A stretch of 64,000 bases of DNA from NCBI RefSeq assembly GCF_000384215.1, contig NZ_KB913032.1, positions 4,047,665-4,111,664 of the forward strand, in the 5' to 3' direction. Source of the stretch: Amycolatopsis alba DSM 44262 (GTDB lineage Bacteria > Actinomycetota > Actinomycetes > Mycobacteriales > Pseudonocardiaceae). The notes under the pieces were generated by a model, which saw nothing but the letters and a program-made list of their open reading frames with translations, was not told the origin of the DNA and did not search any database. Below, one piece after another: positions 8,118 through 16,400 of this stretch (positions within the stretch are counted from its first letter, which is position 1; each line of letters opens with the position of its first letter). Both the position numbers and the translations under genes were made by a program.

Positions 8118-8879
8118 TCATCCCCGCGCGTCCATCTTCCGGTACAAGGTGGCGACGTCGGTGTCGAAGTAGCTGCTGTAGGACGTGTCCGGATCGTCCC
8201 CGCCGTACAGATAGCCGCCGATCACGCCGACGACGGTGCCGAGTTCGGTCTGCGGATCGGGGTCGACGATCCATGGGCCGCCGCTGGTGCCGGTCGTGAA
8301 GCCGGGGCAGCCGACGCGCATCTGATAGGTGTCGGCCTGGCCGCTGGCGCCGTGACAGACGACCGGGGCCTCCCGTTCGTCGGGGTAGCCGGTCAGGGTG
8401 ATGGTGTGGTCGAAGCCGCCGCCGGTCAGCAGGGTGTTGGCGCCGGTGACGCTTTCGAGGGTTTTCGTGGTGCCAGCCTGGCGCGCGGTCGCGAATCCGA
8501 CATCCAGGTCCGGATCGGACGAACTGGCCCAGCCGTCGGGCACCTGCGGATCCGAGACGTCCCAGTAGCCGTAGGGCGCGACGCCGTCGTGATAGCCGGG
8601 CGCGAACGAGATCCCCGCCGCGTACTCGCCGCCTTCGCCGTCGTGGAGGCAGTGCGCCGCGGTGATCAGGAGATCTCCGGGGCCGCTGTGGACGACGCTG
8701 GCCGTACAGAAATGCGATCCGTCGAGGAAGAGCGCGCCGATCGCCGGGTTGGTCTTCGGCGTGGCGGGGGTGACCGCCACCGTCGCGGCGGTCTCTTCGG
8801 GCTCGGTCTCGGCGGGTTCGGACGCGGCCGAACAACCGGTCAGAACGACACAGAGCACGAGCAACAGGGCGCGGCGCAT
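8118..8879 (-). CDS. Secreted trypsin-like serine protease, putative lipoprotein
   Basis: 253 residues. The N-terminus is a signal peptide with the lipobox LTGC (Cys16), followed by an acidic Glu/Thr/Ala-rich linker, so the mature protein is probably lipid-anchored outside the cell. The chymotrypsin-fold catalytic triad is visible: His in ITAAHC, Asp in DPDLDVGFA, and Ser in GTSGGPW. The specificity pocket is not diagnostic. The substrate is unknown. It belongs to the V8/trypsin-like group common in actinomycetes. A clear promoter was not identified. Confidence 0.87.
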   Translation of the reverse strand: MRRALLLVLCVVLTGCSAASEPAETEPEETAATVAVTPATPKTNPAIGALFLDGSHFCTASVVHSGPGDLLITAAHCLHDGEGGEYAAGISFAPGYHDGVAPYGYWDVSDPQVPDGWASSSDPDLDVGFATARQAGTTKTLESVTGANTLLTGGGFDHTITLTGYPDEREAPVVCHGASGQADTYQMRVGCPGFTTGTSGGPWIVDPDPQTELGTVVGVIGGYLYGGDDPDTSYSSYFDTDVATLYRKMDARG

Positions 8880-8987
8880 CGCCTTCCTTCCGGTCGTCCA
8901 CGGCTGTCCTGGTTACAGATCACCATAAGTGGTCCATGAACACAGCCCGAATCGATCAACGCACAGCAAGCTCACAGCCGTAGTATG

Positions 8988-9004
8988 TGTTACCTCCGGT
9001 AACA
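8988..9004. promoter_or_regulatory. Perfect palindrome upstream of the SDR gene (candidate operator)
   Basis: TGTTACC-TCC-GGTAACA, 7-bp perfect arms with a 3-nt centre, ending 19 nt before the SDR start codon. Symmetry and position suit a dimeric TetR-type repressor. No regulator gene is adjacent, so the binding protein is unknown. Confidence 0.45.
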
Positions 9005-9023
9005 GTCGAACTTGGGAGCGGGT

Positions 9024-9848
9024 ATGAAGTCGTTCACGGACAAGGTCGCGGTGATCACGGGCGCGGGCTCGGGAATCGGCCGGGCGCTCGCGATCGAACT
9101 GGCTGGACGCGGGGCGCGGCTGGCGCTTTCCGACGTCGACGCCGTCCGTGCGGCAGGCACCGCCGCGTTGTGCGAGAAAGCGGGCGCGACCGCGAAAGCC
9201 TACGAGCTGGACGTCGCCGATCGTGACGCCGTTCTCGCACACGCCGAGGAGGTCGCCGTCGATTTCGGGGGCGCCAACGTCGTGGTGAACAACGCCGGGG
9301 TCGCCCTCGGCGCGACGGTCGAGGAAATGACCTGGGACGACTACGACTGGCTGATGGGGATCAACCTCGGCGGCGTGGTCAACGGCACGAAAGCCTTTCT
9401 GCCGCAGGTGATCGCTTCGGGTGACGGGCACATCGTCAACCTTTCGAGTGTGTTCGGCTTCATCGGCGTGCCCACGCAGAGCGCTTACAACGCGGCGAAA
9501 TTCGGGGTCCGGGGGTTCACCGAGGCGCTGCGGCAGGAAATGCTGATCGCCCGGCATCCGGTGAAGGTCAGCTGCGTGCATCCCGGTGGCATCAAGACGA
9601 ACATCGCCCGCGACGCGCGGGGCGGCGTCGAGCGGGACATCGACAAAGCCGCCGAGGGATTCGAAAAGATCGCGAGGACGACGCCGGAGAAGGCCGCTCA
9701 GACCATCGTGCGTGGTATCGAACGGGGGACGCCGCGCATCCTGATCGGCCCGGACGCCTATGTCATCGACGCGATTCCCCGCGTTCTCGGCGCTTTTTAT
9801 CAACGCCCGTTGGCGCTACTGGGGCGCTTGGGGATGAAGAACCTCTGA
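9024..9848 (+). CDS. Short-chain dehydrogenase/reductase
   Basis: 274 residues. Classical SDR motifs: the NAD(P)-binding TGAGSGIG near residue 12, NNAG, a catalytic Ser in NLSSVFGF and the catalytic SAYNAAK (Tyr-x3-Lys). The C-terminal 40 residues extend beyond the minimal SDR fold and include a hydrophobic segment (VIDAIPRVLGAFYQRPLALLGRL), which may associate with membrane. The substrate is unknown. ATG 9024 has a GGGAGCGGG ribosome-binding site. A perfect palindrome lies just upstream, suggesting repressor control. Confidence 0.9.
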   Translation: MKSFTDKVAVITGAGSGIGRALAIELAGRGARLALSDVDAVRAAGTAALCEKAGATAKAYELDVADRDAVLAHAEEVAVDFGGANVVVNNAGVALGATVEEMTWDDYDWLMGINLGGVVNGTKAFLPQVIASGDGHIVNLSSVFGFIGVPTQSAYNAAKFGVRGFTEALRQEMLIARHPVKVSCVHPGGIKTNIARDARGGVERDIDKAAEGFEKIARTTPEKAAQTIVRGIERGTPRILIGPDAYVIDAIPRVLGAFYQRPLALLGRLGMKNL

Positions 9849-9968
9849 ATGGAGTAACCCTCCGTGGTCCGGACGGCTCGGGATAACTCGATCGGGGTGC
9901 GTTACTTACGGCAGCGTCGGAAATGCACCACAATGCTCAAGTTCGTGATTCCGCTTCCGGAGGTCCCC

Positions 9969-10625
9969 ATGCCGCGCGCCGCCCAGCGCCGTACGCCGAC
10001 CGATGCCGCCCTCTGCGCGAGTGTGCCCATCGAGACAGCAGAGTTGCTGGACCGGACGGGCATCATCGCGGCGAGCCTGCCGAAACGGCGGCGCAGCCCG
10101 GAGAACGAGGTCGAGCCCGAGCCGGCGCCGGTCCGGACCCCGGTCTGCGCGCCGGTCGTCGACAAGGATCTGCGCCCCAAGGCCGTCGTCATCCATCGCC
10201 GCGCCAGGTCCTGGCTGGTCGGCGGGGCGGGCGCGGCGCTGCTCGCGATCGGCTGGTTCGCGGGCACGTTCACCTTCCAGCCGGTCGACGACACCGCGCT
10301 GCCCGAGCAGCCGCTGCCCGCCGTGGCGGCCCAGCCCGCCGCGCCGCCGGTCACGCAGCCCGCGCCGCAGGCCGCCCCGGTGACCGTCTATGTCCCGGTC
10401 ACCGTGAAGCAGCAGGTGCCCGCGCCGGCGAAGAAGAAGGCCGCCAAGGAGCAGGCCGTCGCGCTGCCGCCCGAACGGCCCCGGCAGACGGAGCAGCCGC
10501 GCACCGACATCACGGCGCAGCAGAAGGCCACACAGGACCTGCGGTACATGATGGATCCCGTCATGGCGAGTTCGCTGGCGATGGAAATGGCGCAGGGGAT
10601 GATGGGGTACGGCGACGGTCGCTGA
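9969..10625 (+). CDS. Proline-rich single-pass membrane protein, unknown function
   Basis: 218 residues. A basic cytosolic N-terminus (about 1-80) is followed by one transmembrane helix (SWLVGGAGAALLAIGWFAGTF, about 84-104) and a Pro/Ala/Gln-rich extracytoplasmic region containing VTVYVPVTVKQQVPAPAKKKAAKEQ. The C-terminal end is methionine-rich (YMMDPVMASSLAMEMAQGMMGYGDG), which could be a metal-binding or hydrophobic patch. No known domain recognised. ATG 9969 was chosen because a GGAGG lies 5 nt upstream; in-frame upstream starts lack this signal. Confidence 0.65.
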   Translation: MPRAAQRRTPTDAALCASVPIETAELLDRTGIIAASLPKRRRSPENEVEPEPAPVRTPVCAPVVDKDLRPKAVVIHRRARSWLVGGAGAALLAIGWFAGTFTFQPVDDTALPEQPLPAVAAQPAAPPVTQPAPQAAPVTVYVPVTVKQQVPAPAKKKAAKEQAVALPPERPRQTEQPRTDITAQQKATQDLRYMMDPVMASSLAMEMAQGMMGYGDGR

Positions 10626-10731
10626 CCGCGCGGAAACGTCTCTCCACAGTGGACACCGGTCGGGGTCGTGGGCCGGATGGCCGCTGACACTGCGGAATTG
10701 ATCCACTACCGTGAGCCAAGGGGAGGGGCTC

Positions 10732-11994
10732 ATGGAGAGAGGGGATCCCGCACGGAGTACCGGATTCAAGGCCGCTTTCGCGGTCGGTGAGTTCCGTGCG
10801 TTGTGGGCGGCCGAGGCGCTTTCGCAGGCCGGTGATCAGCTGGCCAGGGTCGCGTTGTCGGTTCTGGTCTGGGAAAGAACGGCGTCGGCGGGGCTGACCG
10901 GGCTCACCTATGGGCTGACGTATCTGCCGACGCTGATCGGCGGCACCCTGTTCGCCGGACTGGCGGACCGATACCCGCGGCGGACGGTGATGATCGCCTG
11001 CGACCTGCTGCGCGCGGCGCTCGCGGCGTTGATGGCCGTGCCGGGGATGCCGCTCACGGTACTGGCCGGACTGCTGGTGATCCTGACGATGGCGGGCGGA
11101 CCGTTCCGGGCGGCGCAGCTCGCGTTGCTCCCGGACATCCTCGACGGCGAACGGTACGTCGCCGGGCTCGCGCTCCGCACGATCACCATCCAAACGGCAC
11201 AGCTGGCCGGTTTCGGCGGTGGCGGGCTGGTGATCGGGCTCGTGACGCCCTACTGGGGACTGGTGATCGACGCGGTGACCTTTGTGGTCTCCGCGCTGCT
11301 CGTGTCCACAGGGGTGCGTCGCAGGCCGCCCGCCGTCACGGAATCCTCGGTGAAAAGCCGGGTGGCACGGGCTTTCAGCGGTGAAGGCGCCAGGGAACTG
11401 TGGCGGGGCAAAGGAATCCGCGTGCTGTTCGGATTGAAGATGCTCGCCGGGTTCGCCATCGCCCCGGAAGGACTCGCGGCCCCGCTCGCCGTCGGACTCG
11501 ACGCGGGCAGTTTCGCGGTCGGGCTTATTCTCGCGGCGGATCCGGTGGGTTCGGTAATCGGGTCGTGGATCTTCACGAAATGGGTTCCGGCGCGACGGAA
11601 AACGCGAATGGTCGGCATTCTCGCCCTGGCATCCGCAGTTCCTTTGGTCTTTGTCTTCTTTCGCCCTCCGCTGCCGCTCTGTCTCGCGCTGATCGGGCTC
11701 AGCGGGGCCTTCGCGGCGCCGTATCACCTGCAGGCCGTCGCGTTGATGGCCCGCGCGGTCCCGGACGGTGTCCGGGCACAGGTGATGGGCCTGACCTCGA
11801 CGAGTTTGGTGACGGTGCAAGGAATAGGGATCATGCTCGCGGGCGGTCTCGCCCAGTTGACCGGCCCGTTCGTGGCCGTCGGGGTGGCCGCGACGGTCGC
11901 CGTCGCCTCGGCGGGCCCGATGGTGATGGCGTGGAAACGCGCCATCACCACCGGGCCCGATGTATGGCTTCCGGCCGGAAGCCGGACCGGCTGA
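10732..11994 (+). CDS. MFS transporter
   Basis: 420 residues with about 12 hydrophobic helices in two halves separated by a charged loop (around residues 190-225), the layout of the major facilitator superfamily. The loop between helices 2 and 3 carries the family signature in the form GLADRYPRR. It resembles drug-efflux proteins of the EntS/MFS_3 group. Likely a proton-driven exporter; the substrate is unknown. The start at ATG 10732 has a strong GGGGAGG ribosome-binding site. Confidence 0.88.
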   Translation: MERGDPARSTGFKAAFAVGEFRALWAAEALSQAGDQLARVALSVLVWERTASAGLTGLTYGLTYLPTLIGGTLFAGLADRYPRRTVMIACDLLRAALAALMAVPGMPLTVLAGLLVILTMAGGPFRAAQLALLPDILDGERYVAGLALRTITIQTAQLAGFGGGGLVIGLVTPYWGLVIDAVTFVVSALLVSTGVRRRPPAVTESSVKSRVARAFSGEGARELWRGKGIRVLFGLKMLAGFAIAPEGLAAPLAVGLDAGSFAVGLILAADPVGSVIGSWIFTKWVPARRKTRMVGILALASAVPLVFVFFRPPLPLCLALIGLSGAFAAPYHLQAVALMARAVPDGVRAQVMGLTSTSLVTVQGIGIMLAGGLAQLTGPFVAVGVAATVAVASAGPMVMAWKRAITTGPDVWLPAGSRTG

Positions 11995-12129
11995 ATTGGC
12001 TGGGATCAGTCCTCGCGACCGTTCATGATGATCCTCCCTCCCACTGCTCCATCTGTGTGTTCCGGAATTCACGCGGGCCACCCTCAGTACTACCTCGGAT
12101 ACATTGAAATGTGTACGGAAGGGGGACCG

Positions 12130-13425
12130 GTGACGATGATTATGGGGGATGTGGAACTCGCCGGAGAAGGGGCCGGTACACGTCTGAGAGCCTGGGTGCG
12201 GCAGTGGGAGTTATGGTCCGGACCACGCGGCGTACCTGCGGTTTTTCTTGTGGTGGAAGGACTTGCGGCTGCAGTCGCCGTAATCGCCTTGCTCCGATCG
12301 AACTATGAGACTACGGAATTCGTCCGATTCGGATCACTGCTCGGCCTCGCGTTCCTGCAGGCCGAGCTTTCCCGTTCGGTGGAACGATTACGGCGTACTC
12401 TTTGTGACAGACCACACATCAACATGACTTCGGTGTGGACGTTCGCGGGGGTGCTCGTCCTGCCGCCGGGGCTCGCGGTGGCCCTGGGGCTGCTCATCTA
12501 CCTGCATCTTTGGCTCCGGGTGTGGCGGGGGATGAGCCACCGCCCGGCATACCGTGTCGTGTACTGCGCGGCGGCGATCGTGCTCTCCTGCCTGGCCTCG
12601 GGAGCGATCGTGGCCGGGTGGAACGGCCTGCCCGTCGGGTTCTCCGGTTCGCTGCGGATCGTCGAGGCGGCGGCCGTGTTCACCGCGGCCAACGCCGCCA
12701 TCGTGGCGCTCTCGGTCTACCTGCACACCGGGGGCCGGTCACCGCGTTCGCTGTTCGGCAGCGGCGACGACAACCTGCTGGAGGTCACCACCCTGGTGCT
12801 CGGCACCTCGACCGCGCTGGGTGTCGTGCACGCGCCCGCGCTCGTCCCGTTCGTCCTGCTGCCCGTGCTGGTGCTGCATCGCAGTGTGCTGGTGCGGCAG
12901 CTGGAGATCGCGGCGAACATCGACGGCAAGACCGGGGTGCTGAACGCGCACGCGTGGCACGCGCTGAGCGAACGGGAGCTTTCGTCGGCGGCCAGGGCGA
13001 AGAGCAAACTCGCGGTGCTGATGCTCGACCTCGACCACTTCAAGCAGGTCAACGACGTCTACGGGCACCTCGCGGGCGATGCGGTGCTCAAGGTCGTCGC
13101 GACGACGATCACCGATCACGTACGCGACTACGACTCTGTCGGCCGCTTCGGTGGCGAAGAGTTCGTCGTGCTGCTTCCCGGCGCGACGGAGACCGAGGTG
13201 ATCCCCGTGGCCGAGCGGGTCCGGCAGGCGGTGATGGCGATCGAGGTCGACGTGGTGACGGCGTCGGGGCCACGGACCGTGCGGGGGCTTTCGGTGTCGA
13301 TCGGGGCCGCGGTCTACCCGGCCGGGGGGACCGTGCTGGAGCGGCTGCTGCACGTCGCCGACTCCGCGCTCTACCAGGCGAAGAGAAGCGGGCGGAACCG
13401 CGTCGTCTCCCTCGCCGCCGCCTGA
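12130..13425 (+). CDS. Membrane diguanylate cyclase (GGDEF domain)
   Basis: 431 residues: six hydrophobic helices over about 270 residues, then a GGDEF domain. The active site is GGEEF, with the GTP/metal segment DLDHFKQVNDVYGH and the NIDGKTGVLN start of the domain. An RxxD inhibitory site (RDYD) sits exactly five residues before GGEEF, so product inhibition by c-di-GMP is expected. It makes c-di-GMP from two GTP; in actinomycetes c-di-GMP controls development through BldD. No PAS or HAMP domain is seen; the membrane part is the likely sensor. GTG 12130 follows a GAAGGGGGA sequence. Confidence 0.92.
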   Translation: MTMIMGDVELAGEGAGTRLRAWVRQWELWSGPRGVPAVFLVVEGLAAAVAVIALLRSNYETTEFVRFGSLLGLAFLQAELSRSVERLRRTLCDRPHINMTSVWTFAGVLVLPPGLAVALGLLIYLHLWLRVWRGMSHRPAYRVVYCAAAIVLSCLASGAIVAGWNGLPVGFSGSLRIVEAAAVFTAANAAIVALSVYLHTGGRSPRSLFGSGDDNLLEVTTLVLGTSTALGVVHAPALVPFVLLPVLVLHRSVLVRQLEIAANIDGKTGVLNAHAWHALSERELSSAARAKSKLAVLMLDLDHFKQVNDVYGHLAGDAVLKVVATTITDHVRDYDSVGRFGGEEFVVLLPGATETEVIPVAERVRQAVMAIEVDVVTASGPRTVRGLSVSIGAAVYPAGGTVLERLLHVADSALYQAKRSGRNRVVSLAAA

Positions 13426-13431
13426 CTCACC

Positions 13432-13482
13432 CGCGTTTCGTCCGCTGGATGCCGTGATACCGCGTCCAGCGGACGAAACGCG
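13432..13482. repeat. 18-bp perfect inverted repeat between convergent genes
   Basis: Arms 13432-13449 (CGCGTTTCGTCCGCTGGA) and 13465-13482 are perfect reverse complements around a 15-nt loop. It sits between the stops of the diguanylate cyclase and Rhs genes, so it may act as a bidirectional terminator, although no T-tract follows. It may also be one copy of a dispersed intergenic repeat. Confidence 0.7.
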
Positions 13483-13488
13483 ACGAGG

Positions 13489-16400
13489 TCAGTCGACGTC
13501 CATCGCGTTGGGGTCCTTCTTCTTGCCGGTGTCGAGCGGACCGAAGCCGCCGGCCTCCAGCTTGTCCCAGTCTTCCTTGGTCGGCTTCTTGTACGTCTCG
13601 TCGTGGATCCGCGAGACCTCGTCCTCGTAGCTCTCGCGGTTCTGCCGCTTCATCTCCTCGGGCCAGTCCCCGTCCCGGATCGTGTCACGGGTCATGTGGA
13701 GTTCCTTGACGTCGTGGCTGGACAGCGGCGGCGTGGTCGCGGTCGTACCGGGGCCGGTCGAGTAGGTGAGGCCCTTGCCGCTGGCGTGCGCGTCGTCGAT
13801 CATCTTGTGGTACGAGTCGTCCGCCATCTTGCCGTCGAGGGTGTTGTTGGTGTTCTTGAACCCGTCCCGGTACGCGTAGTCGAGCTGGTTGAGCTGGATC
13901 GCGGTGTTCGGGTCGCCGCCTTCCAGCGCGTTGCGCTCGGCGTCGCGGTACTCCTGGCTGTTCTTGAAGCCGCTCGGCTTCGCCGAACCTGCCGTCAGGT
14001 CCTGGTCGCCCTTGTTGCCGGTCCCGATATGCGACGAGTGCGCGGGTTTGGCCTCCTGGTAGGCCCAGGCGTGGTTCTCCAGGTTCTTCTGGTCGTGGCT
14101 CGAACCCCGTGAGCCGCCACTGCCGCGGCCGATCGCCTCGTAGGGGATCGGGTGCTCGGACTCGTGGGACTTCCCGGAGACCTTGTCCCGGCCGTCTGCC
14201 TTGAGTTCGTTGTCGTACTTCCCCGTGAGCCGGTTCTGCTCACGGGTCTTCGCGCCGTGCGTCCCGTCGGCGTAGCTCTGCCGTGGCTGCCTCGGCTTCT
14301 TCGGTCCTGGCGTCGGTTTCGGCTTGGAGACCCGGTTACCCGGCGACTTCTTCTTGCCGAGGGCGGCCTTGGCCACCGCCTTGGGGCAGGGACCCGCCTG
14401 CGGTTTCGTCGCGACGAGACCGAGCGGGTCGATCATGTCCGTCGGGTTGCCGACGTAGGCCAGCGAGTCCGACGCCGGTTCGAGGCCGAGCGGGTCGTGC
14501 GAGAGGTACCGCCCGGTGTCCGGGTCGTAGTAGCGCTTGAAGTTGTAGTGCAGCCCGGTTTCCGGGTCGTGGTACTGGCCGGGGAAGCGCAACGGCGTGT
14601 ACGCCTGCCCCGGCGGCGAAAGCACCTTGCCCCACAACGACGTGTGCAGATGCCAGGCGACGTTGCCCGCTTCGTCGAGCAGTTCGCTCGGTGAGCCGAC
14701 GAGGTCGGTGACGATGGCGTGGAAGCGGGCGTCCTGTCCCGGTACCCGTTCGATCTGGGTGATCGGCCGTTCCGTGCCCGGCTCCAGGTCCCAGACGACG
14801 GCGGTGCCGCCTCGGATCTCCTCGGCGAGGTTCGAGCCGTCCCAGGCGAAGTCGATCTGTTCGAGGATCCGGCCCTGGAGATCGAGGTGCTGTTTCGCGA
14901 TCCGCCGCCCGAGCGCGTCGTAGTGGTAGAGCCACCGCTCGCCTTCGGGCGTGACGACGCCGGTCAGCCGGTCGTCGGAGTTCCACTGGTAGGTCCAGTC
15001 ACGGCCGAGTTTGCGGCGGGCGATCGTGCGGCCTTCGGTGTCGTGCAGGTACGACGTCGAACCGGCACCGGTCACCAGGGTGCCCTGGTAGTGCCGCGGC
15101 CCGACGGCGGGATCCGCGCCGGGCCAGCCCGCCTGCGTGATCGCGCCGGCGAGGTTGTAGCCGTAGCTCTCGCGCCAGCCCTGCCCCTGGACGTCGACGA
15201 CCCGGCCCGCGCGGTCCACCCGCAGCGACCGCGGCCCCGAGATCAGGTCCGAGATCGACGAGACGAGCCCGTCCCGCAGGTAGCCGTACTCGCGATGCTG
15301 AACGACACCGCGGCCACTCGAAACGGTCTGGGAGGTCAGCCTGTCGGAGGCGTCCCAGCCTTGGCGCAGCTCGACCGGCGTGCCGTCCAGGCGTCGCAGC
15401 ACTTCACGACCGGAGGGGTCGTATTCGAAGCGCAAGGTACGCCCGGCGGTGCGCAGCGCGACGGGACGGCTCGCGGCGTCGTAGGCGAAGAACGACTCGG
15501 CGCCCGACGGGGTGCGGCGGCTGACCCGGCGGCCGGCGGCGTCGTACTCCGAGCGGACCGCCCTTCCGTTGAGGGATTCCGCGACGATCCGGCCCAGCGC
15601 GTCGTAGGCGATGGTGACCTCGGAATGCGCGTTGCGCGCCGAGGTCATCCGGTCGGCCGCGTCGTAGGTGAACGTGGCGACGTCGTCGCCGGCCCGCCTG
15701 CTGACGACCCGGCCGAGCGCGTCGCGTTCGATGGCGACCGTCTGGCCGAGGCTGTTGGCGCGCAACACCAGTTGCCCCGCCGCGTCGTACCCGTAGCGGG
15801 TGGTGCGGCCGTTGAAATCGGTCTCGCTGATCAGGTTCCCGGCGGGATCGTAGTCGTAACGCCAGGAAAGGCCGTGTTCGTTGGTGACCGACGCCAGCCG
15901 CAGTTCGGTGTCGTACACATAGGACAGCCGATCGCCGTCCGGGCCGATTTCGGCGGTGGGCAGGTCGAACTGCGAGTACTCGGTGCGCACCGAGAGCCCG
16001 CGGGCGTCCACGGCCTCGTCGGTGGAGCCCTGGGTGGTGCGGTTCCAGCGCCACACGGAGCCGTCGGGTTCGATCTGCTCGGCGATCTCACCGAAGCCGT
16101 CCCACTTCGTCCTGGTGACCTCGCCGAGCGGGTCGGTGACCGAGGTGGTCCGCCCGAACTCGTCGTAGGTGTACCGCGTGACCCCGCCGAGCGGATCGGT
16201 GACGGAGACCGGCAGGCCCGCCGCGTCGGACTCGATCAGCGTGACCCCGCCGAGCGCGTCGGTCACGACCGCGACGTTGCCGGCCTCGTCGTATCCGTAG
16301 GTGGTGGCGGCGCCGGTCGGATCCGTGGCGCGGACGACCTTCCCGCGCGCGTCGTACTCGCGGCGCCAGACCGCGCCGTCCGGTCCGGTCATGCTGGTCC

